NCBI GenBank assembly: GCA_016800925.1
Contig: JABCPU010000022.1
Span: 248,001-312,000 of the forward strand
Direction of reading: 5' to 3'
From: Suillus spraguei
Taxonomy: Eukaryota > Basidiomycota > Agaricomycetes > Boletales > Suillaceae
Length of the DNA stretch: 64,000 bases
Part shown: piece by piece, positions 1-11,463 of the stretch
How the letters are laid out: the number at the start of each line of letters is the position of its first letter
How positions within the stretch are numbered: position 1 is the stretch's first letter
Notes under the pieces: model-generated
The model's input: the letters and a program-made list of their open reading frames with translations, nothing else
Databases searched by the model: none
Told to the model about the DNA's origin: nothing
Position numbers and translations under genes: made by a program

Positions 1-1030
1 CTTTAGCTTTTACTCTTCTTTTTTAAGATGTACACACAATCTACTTAGTAGAACATGCTGATACCAAGTGTCATGGGTGTGAGCTAGGAGGAAGGTTCAA
101 TTCAGTTATGTTATGTAACTTGGACAGTCCGTATATAATATAGCATCTGTTGAGTTGCACGCAAACCTCGGACACGTTCTGCGAAGTAATACCAACTCGG
201 GTTTTACAGTGAACCCGCTGACAAACGCATAGTGTACTCCTACAGAAAAATACCTCCTTATATATGCCAGTCAACGCTAAAACCATGCTGCCGACGCCCG
301 GTAATATTGCGCCATTGATGCGCCATCGATCCCCAAGATTCCCGATAAGTGTCGAGCTCGTACCTCGACCCCTGATAATCCAACAGCATCATGCCTCAAC
401 AGCTTGCAAGAATTTGTGGCTCTTATCCTGAAGAGAAAGCTCCAGACTACCTCACGATCTTGAGCCCCGCGAACCCACCTCGCCATCGATTGGATCTGAA
501 AATCGGAGGCTCCAGTATGTTCAATACAACGGAATATGTCTGTCGAAAACAGATTAGTACGAAATGCGCGTGTACGCATTACTGCTCTTTATCACACCTT
601 CATAGTTCAGATCCCTCATACGGGGAAGATGGATCGTTAATCACAAGCGGTTTCTCTGCCTAGTATGCGACTGCATTGAACGGATGTCAAGGTCTAACAC
701 TTGAGAAAGCTGTACTTGACTGACACACAACACACGGTCAGCTATACGCAGCATTGTCAAGAGTACGTGGTCGTAGAGACATTCAAGGGCTATTTCCAAG
801 AGAAGAAGAGAAAAAGACTCAACAGCAAATATACGGTGTACATATAATATGTAGTGAACGGAGCGCTTGTACTAACCATATTACATTCCCGACTCCCACG
901 TTAGTGAAGGGGACTCGGGAACCTCCATTTCGGGACTCTTTCTTCGTGATCGTCAGTGATGATGCGCCCAGCAACGTTTAACGCGTCGAGGCACTTTTTT
1001 TTATCATGTTCTCAACGCAAGTCTCCGTCC
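1..1030. other. No recognisable gene
   Basis: Only short open frames without recognisable domains occur here on either strand. The last few hundred bases presumably hold the promoter of the mitochondrial S7 gene downstream. I see no RNA gene or repeat in it. Confidence 0.4.
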
Positions 1031-1725
1031 ATGGTTGCGCTGAGATGTATGCTCCCAGTCCTTGCTCGACGTGCTAGTAGTTCTGCTACCGATGAACGAA
1101 CACTCAATCAGAGTACATTGTTACTCGACTCTCTAATGGGGTCTTCATCATCCCTCGACTTGAATACTTCATCGCTATCAGATATATTATCTCCCCCTAC
1201 GCCCCCGGCAACCCAGAATTCAACTCCAGACGCTTCAGAAATGCTCATTCCGCCAGCATCTGATCCCCTTCTTCATTTTCTTGCGTCTTCCCTGCTCAAC
1301 CACGGAAAACGTGCAAGGGCAGAGCGCATCGTCTCCCGTACCCTCCTCTATATTCACGCTCTTACCCGCGCACCGCCGCTACCTATCCTCCGCCATGCTC
1401 TCATCACCGCTTCCCCCGCTGTCAAGTGCATAACACAGAAGCGCTCAGGAAAGAATGTCGTAAAACCTGCTGCGCTTACAGAAAAACAACGCATAAGAGC
1501 GGGTGTTCATGCTGTATTGGCAGCCAGCAAAAACAAAAGTGGGAAGACAGTGGAGGAACGTTTAGCACGAGAGATTATCGCTGTTGTTAATGGAGACAGC
1601 AAAGCTATTACTGACAAAGAGTTGGCACACAAACAAGCTATGGTCAATAGGTATGTACAACATTTGATTGACGTCGAGCAACTCTCATTGACAAATCGCA
1701 CAGGGGCAACGCGCTCGCGAGGTAG
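1031..1725 (+). CDS. RSM7: Mitochondrial ribosomal protein S7 (uS7m)
   Basis: Small-subunit mitoribosomal protein of the uS7 family, which binds 16S-like rRNA in the head of the small subunit. The S7 domain is clear: a stretch with LLNHGKRARAERIV, then a long helix ending in DKELAHKQAMVNR. The chosen start, 1031, gives an Arg/Ser-rich, acid-poor N-terminus (MVALRCMLPVLARRASSS) that looks like a mitochondrial presequence; an in-frame ATG at 956 is a possible alternative. One intron, 1651-1703, is needed: reading through it loses the family ending, while splicing gives MVNRGNALAR and a stop at 1723-1725. The predicted protein is 213 residues. The family call is secure; the exact start is inferred. 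Confidence 0.9.
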
Positions 1726-2238
1726 TAAGGATCTTGTGTGCTTACCGTATTCTCCCCCTTGCTGTAATGGACCGCCGAATTCAATGGAGTCTAATAGCGT
1801 TGCTCTCCAGCTTCTTTAATGTGACGCAAGGGATATTTGGTCATGTACATCCAGTTTTCCCTGGGACTGAGTCCTGAAATTCAAGTGCCCAGCACAGCAT
1901 GTTTAAGATGGAAAATGACCCTGTGGATGGTAAAACTCTCAGAAATTCGAACCATTATCGAGTAATCCCTCTCAGATATACATCGGTTGTGTCGAATCTG
2001 GGTTTTTTACCAGTCGACCTCAGATCTAGTCAAGAGGATGCACGTATCCCTACGTCGAAGACTGGTATAATTCCACCCTGTTGCAGTTTTTCTTTATTGA
2101 TTCAATACATTTTCAAGATTTACTGTCAGCCATCAAGGTGAAATCAAAGAACTAATGTCTAAGGGCATCCTTGTCTAACTGGATCATTCAATTTGTTAGT
2201 CGAATCCTTGAGCTATTTTCCGCCAACGATGTTTAGAG
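1726..2238. other. Intergenic, convergent 3' ends
   Basis: Lies between the 3' ends of the S7 gene (plus) and the alcohol oxidase gene (minus). It should contain both 3' untranslated regions. No further gene is recognisable. Confidence 0.4.
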
Positions 2239-4817
2239 TTACACGTTGAAATCAATGCCCAAGTCTTCAGCAATGATCATCGCAGCCTTCTCTCCAATGA
2301 GAAGTGCCGTCGAATACGTGTTCTTGCGAGACGATTAGACCAAAGGCGACTTAATTTGGTTGAGTGCTCACCGTGCCAACATCTTTTGGCACAATAGACA
2401 TATCGGCAACCTTGAGGTTCCTGACGCCATACACGTTTAGCCGAGCATCAACGACTCCTTGTTCCGCCCGCGGTTTCATGGCACAGGTACCAAGCTGCAT
2501 AGAGAAGAATCAGGTACTCCATCTCAAGCTATCTTAGCTGCACGCACCGAGTGCGAACTCGTTTGCACTATTATTCGACTCAGTAAATAACCGGGAACAC
2601 GGAAATGCAAAGCTAACACATACCGCGGTCACGATGATAGTTTTCAATGGCCTCGTCATCTTCAGCAGTGTAGATGATGTCGGGTGCATTTAAGTCGACT
2701 GGCCCAGACGCCTCTCTACAAGCCGCAGCGCTTCCCTCTGGAAATTTAGGATGGGCATCAGCGAGTTCGCCTCGGTAGGAAGGTATGCGTCGGCAGATTT
2801 CACGCGTCTTTTTGTACGCAAAGTTAATTGGTATAATATCTGATGGACTGCATGATTGATGATAACCATACAATGGTCTGGAGTGAAATGTCCCGACTCA
2901 CTCGTCCAAAAACCCTGTCGTGAAATCAAGTGTCTCCTTACCGTTTTCGTCTACTTTGATATGCACGCTTCCAGTAGACGCGGGGTAAAGCTGTTGAAAG
3001 GTCAGAAAATTCGCAGGACAAGTAGAGAAAAGAAAATTACCGTAAAGTAGGCAGCCATCATGTAATTACGGGGAGGAAGGGTACCGATAAGGGGTCCAAC
3101 GTATCTAGTCATCGTGAGCTTTCACATCAAAGCAAAGAAATATACACACACCCCGCAACCATGGAAAATATTGCAACACACTTGTCCGGGCGGTCCCGGA
3201 AGAACTCGTGCCATCGTGGTTGAAAGGCTGAACCCATGGCCTTCAGCTCGTCGTCATCAGGGCGCCACTTGATTTTCACATCAATACCACTGAAATATTA
3301 ATTAATATGTACCAGCATTGACAAACAGCAATTTGACCGACTTCGAAGCAATAAGTGATTTGCCATTACTGGTCCATTGTGCAAGAGCATCTACAATTGG
3401 TCCTTTTGAGAGGTGTTGGTGACATAGTAAGGCCATACTCACCTTCTGTAGCACTCTTCTCCCTACGCCAGAGGGGATCCATAGTGACTGCCTCGTCAGC
3501 AGCCAAGTACGGAACCAAAACGGCATTGTGATCTAATACCCGTAAGCCAAGATCACGAATATACCAATGAAATATCACTTCGGTAGTTCTCTCCGACACC
3601 AGGCAGGCTGATGAGTGGTTCGATGCCACATCGCTTGAGCACTGCCTCAGCACCAATACCAGACTTCTCAAGGATGGCGGGGGAACCGAATGCTCCGGCA
3701 GAGACAACGACAAGCTTTGAAGCTTTCACAGTACTCACTGATCGGTCTGCATCTGGGCAAGACACAGGATCATTGGTAAACTCGATACCTACAGCACGCT
3801 TGTCCCTGTGATTCAGAAAGATGTCAACAATTGGTTATAGATGCAAGGCGAACCACTCACTCGAAGATGATGCGTGTCACACGCTTGCCAACCCATATCT
3901 GTAAGTTCAGGTTTTGAGCTTGATTGTAGAGGTAGCAGTGGGCTGCATCGGAACGCCTTCCAATGGTACCATCGATGTACCTTTTCACACTTGAATCAAA
4001 TCCACAGTAAACTACGAGAGCATGCTCACTTCGCCCATGGCTGATACAGTTTAAATCACGATTGCAGGGACGGAAGTAAGCTTAGAAAACTCACACTGTA
4101 TGCATTGCACGTTTCTAAATCATCGGTGTCGTCGGAATATGGCCTTTGTGATATGTCGTACCAACATGTACGAACTCTTCGCAGATACCTAGTTTATGCC
4201 CGCCAGCGGACACCTTGATAGGCCCCATGTACCCGTGAGTTGGACAACCAGGCTGCACCTCATATGTCTCCAGCTATGCAATGCGAGAGTCAGCATGAAC
4301 AAATATATAGTCAGCTCGTCTAAGGACCTTCTTCATGAGAGGAATTAAATTCTTCGATTCCCAACCTTCGACTCCCCAATCATCATAATCGGAGGCAGGT
4401 GCACGAGTGTACGCCATGACTGTCTATATATCAGCACTCTGTTTGTTTCGGCAAACATTATACGGACAATTGCTAGTCGATCCTCCGCCGACTGAACGAC
4501 CACACGGAACAATCACTGCACGTCCGTTGAGACGCGGAGAGGGATTTCCGACGTTGAATGTAAGCGTCGTGCTCGTCGGGGCCATATGAAACGGAAACTG
4601 GTAAGGTTGGACATGAGCAGGTTTGTCAAGGGTATGTTCACCCGCTTCCAGAATTAAGATCTTTAGCGAGGAATCACATGCAGCAGGCGGCCCGCAACGA
4701 CACAAGCTGTGGTACCACCTACACGAAACACAAAATTAGGCTGGTCCAAGATAAAAGATGTTAATATTAACCTCCAGCAAAGATGATATCGAATTCTGTT
4801 GGAGATGGGGAAGACAT
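2239..4817 (-). pseudogene. GMC alcohol (methanol) oxidase with two apparent frameshifts
   Basis: FAD-dependent GMC oxidoreductase of the peroxisomal alcohol oxidase type, oxidising short primary alcohols to aldehyde plus hydrogen peroxide. It starts at 4817 with MSSPSPTEFDIIFAGGG, the FAD dinucleotide-binding loop, followed by VVAGRL, LILEAGE, GRSVGGGSTSNF and MAYTRAPASDYDDWGVEGW. Later landmarks are SAGAFGSPAILEKSG (GMC signature 2), HSLGTCAMKP with the catalytic His, and the end GTNTYSTALLIGEKAAMII to a stop at 2239. About ten introns are needed, with an 11-base exon at 4030-4040 and a 20-base exon at 2548-2567. Two places require one extra base to keep the family frame: near 4681-4684 (after VAGRL) and near 4141-4144 (before YSDDTDDLE). 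All other exons join cleanly, so this is either a very young pseudogene or a functional gene with assembly errors. No PTS1 is seen at the C-terminus. Confidence 0.82.
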
Positions 4818-5867
4818 TTGATCGCTGTAGACTACTCATCCTGTATCTTATATGCGCTAGTGATCTCTTGCTCATCAGAGGGTGACTGCGCCGGCAACTA
4901 AATACATGGTCTGTTTAGGTGTTTCAGTACTATAAAATGCATGAAAAATGACACTAACCCTAACCAAGGACGTTCCCGTTTGTCCCGGGGATATGTTTGA
5001 TCAATTTTTGCCTGGACGTGGCAAGGCTAAGAGTTTGGTCACAGAATTGATATTGAATATACGACAACATCATCGCGAAGGTAATGATATCTTACGGACT
5101 CAGCTCACTACGCCCACCGAGATCGTGCCCGAAGGAGACGCTCAAGCACTCATGCCACCACTGAGGCGCCTGCAATCGCTACGCTCCACGATCCTCATTA
5201 ATATCTTGTTCGGGACGGACCTACAGGATCCGTTGGGTAAGAGATTGCCACGTTGTCGAAAATAAAATCGCTTTCAACCCTCGGACGGATGATACCCAGG
5301 GACTCGGAGCTGCCAGTTGTGTCTAGCTTGATGAGTTCGTGCAGTAGAATAACATTCTTGGTTCGAGTTCAGCACCTTTAGATATCTTTCGAAGGGAGTT
5401 TGAGCTGGCACTGCAGATACATTTGTTGGGATGTTGTTGTAAGGATATGGAAAACAGTACGTGAGGACTCTGAGGAGCACGGGAATCAGACGGCACGGTG
5501 AGTATATGCGCTATGGGAGGATGATAAATGCATTTTTGCTTCTGGACGGTTGTATGATTGGCAGTAAGGGCATGAGTCAGGTCATCGTTATTGCATCAGC
5601 ATCATGGATTCTACAAGAAAGATCAAGGAGCATACCTCGGAAGTACGATGATAGACAATCGATGATTAGGGGACTCGATTCTGACGAGCGTCTTCGATCC
5701 TCCAGCCCAAGCGCTCAAGGTGTGATACATTATCTTGATAATATTATAGTCCATGAACCCATTTTTTAACAGGTCGAGCTTAAGTATACCAAAACAGACC
5801 AATGGTTGAGATTGAAAGTGAACGTGACACCATGCATGTGATTCTGGTCTTTAGTGCTCTTCCCACC
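4818..5867. other. Long divergent promoter region
   Basis: About 1 kb between the start of the alcohol oxidase (minus) and the start of the hydratase (plus). Open frames at 4948-5265 (+) and 5274-5480 (-) resemble no family I recognise. The region probably serves both divergent genes. Confidence 0.35.
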
Positions 5868-7221
5868 ATGTCCACACTACCAGACGTCTTCACTGACCCA
5901 GAAGATTCTCAACTCGTTGCCGAAGCTAAGAAAGACAAGCTCGAAGACCATAAGTTCAGCTACACCGAGCGCGACGTCATCCTCTACAACCTTGGTATCG
6001 GTGCGACAGCTAAAGACCTGCAATGGACTTATGAAAGCCACGAGGAGTTTGCGGCACTCCCAACGTTTGGAGTAATTCCGCAATTCGCAGCCAGTTCTGG
6101 TATTTCACTAGGCTGGTTGCCGAACTTCAATCCTGTGAGGCGCACTGTTAGAATTAAATGTGCTCTTGTGGGCTTAATCACCTGTTTCAGGCTAAGCTTC
6201 TTCATGGCGAACAGTACTTGGCTATCAAGAGCCCTATACCCACAGAGGGGAACTTTGTAAACGAAACTAGGTTTGTCTATATTCGTGCTATTTTCACCAA
6301 TCTCAACTTCGCTGCACAGGCTCTTGGAAGTTTTGGACAAGGGCAAGGCGGCTTCCGTCACCACCATAGTTTATACGAAGGATCTAGCCACAGGGAATAT
6401 CATCTTCGAAAACCAAATAACGGTCTTCATTCGAGGGGCCGGCGGCTTCGGTGGCAAGCGTTCTGGCAAAGGTATCACATCTGTTCAATCGAATACTGGC
6501 ACATTCAGGCTTATTTGAGTTTGCTGCAGATAGAGGCGCTGCGACGGCCGTAAACACGCCCCCAAACCGTCAACCGGATGCCGTGATCGAAGAGAAGACG
6601 AGCCCCTCGCAAGCTGCACTATACAGGTTAGATTCCAGTATATCACTGTATCTTCTCGCTTTTCTGATCCTAGTACGTAGACTAAGTGGCGACTATAATC
6701 CTTTACACGTAAGTTGCACTGGTCGTGCAATATACTCAAAGTTCGAGTAATATTTATTTCCAATACAGGTTGATCCCAGTTTTGCGGCAATTGGCGGGTT
6801 CGATCAGCCCATTCTTCATGGTAATATTAGAATTTCACGCCCGGGCTATGTATCTCAATACGCCATAAACTCATTTTAGGTCTATGCTTTATGGGGATCG
6901 CGGGAAAGCATGTTCTGCAATCTTTTGGTGCCTACAAGGATATTAAAGTTCGGTGAGTGCTATCCCTATCATGCTTGAAATGCTGTACCACTCACACACC
7001 CGCAGTTTTTCCGGTGTAGTATTCCCTGGCGAGACGCTCGTCACGGAGATGTGGAAGATAGCCGACAAAGTAATCTTCTGTACGTCTGATATACACTTTA
7101 TTTTTCGTGCTGACATCAAACCTTCTTTCATACAGCCACTAAGACAAAGGAGCGGGGAACAACGGTGCTGGCCGCAGCAGCAGTGACGCTAGTTGATACC
7201 GATACGATGGCGAAGCTCTAA
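5868..7221 (+). CDS. Peroxisomal 2-enoyl-CoA hydratase 2 (MaoC type, PTS1)
   Basis: Matches the C-terminal hydratase-2 (hot-dog/MaoC) part of fungal multifunctional beta-oxidation enzyme Fox2, which hydrates trans-2-enoyl-CoA. Nine exons join in phase: 5868-6134, 6191-6270, 6320-6471, 6530-6626, 6681-6708, 6769-6820, 6880-6952, 7006-7079 and 7136-7221, giving 302 residues. Landmarks are [28 protein letters not shown], the catalytic hydratase-2 motif [14 protein letters not shown], and [19 protein letters not shown]. The protein ends in MAKL, so AKL is a canonical peroxisomal PTS1. The start at 5868 has a good context (cccaccATG), and I find no dehydrogenase domain upstream, so it appears to be a free-standing hydratase. 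It is divergent from another peroxisome-type enzyme, the alcohol oxidase. An upstream exon cannot be excluded. Confidence 0.9.
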
Positions 7222-7810
7222 TGTGTACGTAATGACAATTAGTATGGTGAGTATCATAGGTGATTGACGATACTCCAGAAAGAGTAAATTGACATTGCAT
7301 GTACTTGTACTGTTCATATATTATGATTATGCCAGCCAAAAACTACAAAGTCCTCAATAATATACATTCTCAATGATATACATGCACCGGCAAAGTAGAC
7401 ATAGTGCTTTCGACCAGACTCCTGTCTAGACTAGATTAAGGCAAGTCTTGGCAGCAGGGCACCTAAAGCTGCACGTCTAGCACGGTGGAGAGAAGAACGA
7501 ATGGTATCATGGAAAAAGTGACAATGTCTATCAATAGTCAGGGGAATAAATATCGAGATTATCTATCAACGCTTATTGGTATTGGTTCCAGACTGTCGTT
7601 ATTTATACGTCTTGCGGTAAGCTCAAGAAATGTACTGAAAGAGTGGTACGGTTGTGCTGGTCATTGGTCTAGGATTGGTTTCTGAAGGTAAGCATGTGTT
7701 CATGGTCGTAATCCATATCAGGGAGAATAGTTGGCCCAGTGTCCGGTCCACATCTTTTCTAACACGGGAAGATGCTTGAGGTGCCTAAGGGAGAACTATT
7801 CAACACTTCG
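7222..7810. other. Intergenic, convergent
   Basis: Between the 3' ends of the hydratase (plus) and the Ca2+/H+ exchanger (minus). No gene or RNA is recognisable. Confidence 0.4.
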
Positions 7811-10261
7811 CTAATTTACAAACATTTCGGTCAGGGACGTACCGGGGTAAAACCAGAATGTGACAGCCACGATCAAGTATAAACCTGTACGATGGTGAGC
7901 ATGAAGTCATGCCAAAATACGGCTGGGACTTACACATGAGAACCATGCCCTCTAACCAGTTTGACTTGCCGTCCTGCACAACGTAGTTCACGGTGAGGAC
8001 TGATAAATGTATTTGTTTAATCATTATGTCACCCTGTTGAATTTTTACGCACCGGATAGGAACATCACGACCGACTCCAACGGGTCGAAGAGGAGCGTCA
8101 GTCGTTTACCCATGATCCAAGCGAGCGTCACCATAAAACTGCAAAATACGAACTGTGAAAACTATTGACAGGATACAGGACGGAGAGACGCACGGTATAA
8201 CAAAGAGTGCAATTTGCTAGAGATCGGTCAGCGATATTAGAAAGTCATCCAAGTAAACAAACGCACAATACTTGATCCAACAGCAACGCCCAAGCTCAAG
8301 GTTAGCTTATCCTTGACGGACACTGTGACAGCAGTAACATGTTCCGCTGCATTACCAACTATAGGGAGTAAGATCACAGCAACAAACTCTTGACTGATGG
8401 CCCCAGACTCAGTCAAACCGCTAATCGAATCGACGAGGAACTCCGCGGTGACAGCAACCAACTAAAGCGAGAACAACTTCAAATGATTGTTGTCAACACA
8501 GGCAGTGGCACGTACCACGGTTACAAAGACCAGAAGCCCGAGGGACACAGGGACACTCATATATGGATCTATCTCAGGGTCTGTGTCCCCTATGGACTCA
8601 GACTCACGTTCTGAGTGAGTACCTTCAGTAGGCACAACATGATTGAATGCAGCTTCTTCGTCACCCGCCGGTAGAGGGGATTGTACAGATTTAGCATTCT
8701 TACGACGGTAAAGTCTCAACTGTAGCCATGGATTCTGGCCCGCGTAACCTTTCGTCTGTTGTACGTCCGCGCTATCGTCCTCATAGAGCGCCTTGTGTGA
8801 AAAAAGTTGGAACACCAGATATGAACCATAAACTGAAAAAGGATGATTAGGTGAGTGCTAGCTATGCTCGTGTTGACCTACTGAAAAGGAGAATAATGGC
8901 AACCTGGATGGAGGTGATGTGTGAGAACAATTTTACACATGTTAAGACACATCGATACGTACACCACGGCTGGTCTTTAGTATTTCGTAATCTGTTGACG
9001 ACTCAGTAGATGCAGGCTGGCCCTGCAATGCCATTTTGAAAGCACCGGGCAGTAAAACAGCAATGACGCTGATAGTAAGCAGCGACGAATTCAGTTGCAC
9101 AGCACCTGTGCACAAAAGTAAGAATCAAGGTCACCATTTTGAAACCACGTCACACATACTTTGTCCGAAACCCTGTTCTGAAAAACGCATGCCTCCGGCA
9201 AAGAAGCACATTCCCAGTACCAGGACTAGTGCGTGGTTAATTAATTTCAAAATGGAAGGCAAGAATCCATACGAAGATTGCTCAAAATAGATCCAACCAC
9301 TGAGAGCAACTATGAGTCTAGGGTCGCACCAGAGATAAGAAGACTTACAGGAGGACTGGACGATAGTGAGTTCACATTTTGCGAGGGCAATAATCTAGAG
9401 CGTAAGCCTCAGTATCCCGCGGTGCGAGTTTGCAAACGTTAGAACGCACTGCAACGATGAGTTCGACGCTATAGAAGAAAGAACGAATAGTTAGATGATA
9501 ACGGACAGAAAGATATTTTAACTGACGCATTTCCCTAAAATTTTGCAGTCGTTAGATTGGAACCATGAAATAGTAGATGATGCACGAACCAATGTAGCAT
9601 TAAGAAGACCTGCCAAAGTTTGGCCGACCCTTATGGAGAGTTCGTCCGTAGCAAACGCTAGGAGCTGATAGTGGCTCAGTGTGGTACGACTACAAAAAAG
9701 CGAGCTTGTGATTACCTTAGCCAATGGTATGATAGCAAGAAACGTCACTGTAGCAGCGTGCTGTAGCATCCAGAAATTTAGAAGGTAAACTGTCAACTTA
9801 CAGACAAAGATTAGAGTATATTGATCTGGGAGAGCAAAGTTTATTGCCCACTTCAAACGATGACTGGTCAGGAATGCTCCAAACTGATGCAAAAATGACA
9901 TACGGATATGGGAATAAAGACCAGTAGAACGTTGAACCCTACGCAAGCAAATATTAATACAATGCATAGTAAGCTGCAAAGAAGTGTGCCCCGAACATGA
10001 TGAAAGGATGATGGCGCGAATGCTTCTCAAAGTATTGGGGGGTTTTGAGATCGTTTTCTCCGGGGTAAACATCAATGTTGCAGCTTTTCGTAAAGTCGGA
10101 AAGAATGCCATCCTATGGCGACCGATGTCGCTCGTGCTTTTTCTACGTCTCAGATTGGGCACTGGCGATATCCGGATATGTTCCTCTGTGGCAGTGTGTC
10201 TGCGAAGAATTCTTTCGGGGGAAAACCTTCCAGTTTGGACAGGAAGGCTAGGACTATCCAT
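7811..10261 (-). CDS. VCX1: Vacuolar Ca2+/H+ antiporter (CAX/VCX1 type)
   Basis: CaCA-superfamily cation/proton exchanger that moves Ca2+ into the vacuole. From 10261 the protein has a basic cytosolic N-terminus with RRRKSTSDIG, then membrane segments. The first CaCA repeat reads AGLLNATLGNAVELIVA and the second reads LPIVGNAAEHVTAVTVSVKD, both with the family GNA-E core. ILSNLLLVLGMCFFAGGMRF and NYVVQDGKSNWLEGMVLM follow expected positions. The end LIVAVTFWFYPGTS runs to a stop at 7811. Many introns are present. One exon is only 8 bases (9527-9534, GGAAATGC on the coding strand) and encodes the GNA of the first repeat. A hydrophilic Ser/acidic loop with SERESESIGDTDPEI lies between the two repeats. 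The call is firm; a few exon borders are inferred. Confidence 0.88.
9527..9534 (-). other. 8-base microexon in the Ca2+/H+ antiporter
   Basis: The coding-strand exon GGAAATGC is flanked by ...TTTTAG and GTCAGT. Joining it to neighbouring exons restores TL-GNA-VELIVA, the conserved first exchanger motif; without it both phase and motif are lost. Confidence 0.8.
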
Positions 10262-11463
10262 AGACGCTGAGCAGTGTAACGGATTGGGTGAGCTGTGTTT
10301 GATTAGAAACAGGAATCACTACGCTCACTCATACAGCAAGTTGCGACTGAGGTAAATGGAAAGACCAAGAAGTGGGGGTTACTGGTACCTTACTAGTTTT
10401 CGCTGCTTTAAATAAACCGATCGGTGTGGAAATCGAAAAGCTTCTAGATTTCTGTGAACAGCAGTTCTCAGTAGTACGTAATCAATGGGAGTCTAATGAG
10501 CCAACGACAATTTTGATGCCCGTTCATCTCATCCAGGCTCGAGTACTTAATAGGTTGGCATAGGTACTAACATTATTCACAGTGGATGGTTGGAGTGCAT
10601 AGAACAGCCACCACTTGGCTAATACTTCAAGGGACATGCAACTTGCACCGGCCCGTCACGGAGCAGTACTTACTACCGGCCACGTTCAAGCACATCGTGG
10701 ATCATTTCACAGTGGAACAGCAGGAACAAAACAACGAGAACATGTCAGACATTAATATAATATTGTCAGCGCAGGTCAGACAGTGGTGCACAAAGCGAGA
10801 CGTTTAAAGTTAGGCGTTCCGGAACAGCTAGCTGGCTTTGAATTCAGCAAAGCTTATCATCCGCTTACTGCAAGCGACACTTGAACAGTACCGTACAGCG
10901 TCGGCACGTTCAAGTGAGCGACACAATATCGTCCACAGCAATGTCGGACCGTCGCTTCAGTTGTGACAGGCTTTGAGCCGAGGGTACAGCCAATTGTCAA
11001 TGAATGTCGAGGTCCACGCTCCGCAGTCCGCAGTCCGCTTCAAACACAAACATTAACTCCTTGCGCCATGAACAACTTTTGAATCGATAAGGATGACATA
11101 TAATAACCCAGAGGATTCAAACTTGACGTCATTGGCCTTCGTGGGGACTGGAGCTCGATTTCATGCACCCATGTCATATGAACGATCGTGGCGATTCCCC
11201 CAGTAAATAACAGCTCCACTTGGAGTACGTTGCATCACCTGCGTCATGATCTAACAAGACATCCATATTAACATTCAGCCCTCCCAAGAGCACTCATTAA
11301 TCCAGTACATGAAAAGACTAGTGGGTAAATTCGCTAGTACTTATGAATAAAAATGACGCAGACATGTCTCCCAGAGACTCATCCTTTCAAATACATAAAA
11401 CGCAATGCTTATAAATCCGTCAACGGCAAGTAACGCAAAACGTCAACGGGATATCCAATCCCA
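10262..11463. other. Long intergenic region
   Basis: Upstream of the Ca2+/H+ exchanger (minus) and downstream of the F-box gene (minus). Short frames at 10372-10563 and 10586-10807 on plus resemble nothing I know. No RNA gene is evident. Confidence 0.35.

Noticed and set aside
277..579. A 100-codon minus-strand open frame
   Set aside because: No recognisable domain, no intron context, and an overlapping open frame on the other strand of similar size.
4948..5265. A 105-codon plus-strand open frame
   Set aside because: No similarity recognised; it lies in the spacer between two divergent genes.
10372..10807. Two adjacent plus-strand open frames
   Set aside because: I tried to read them as transposon or helicase fragments but found no convincing motif.
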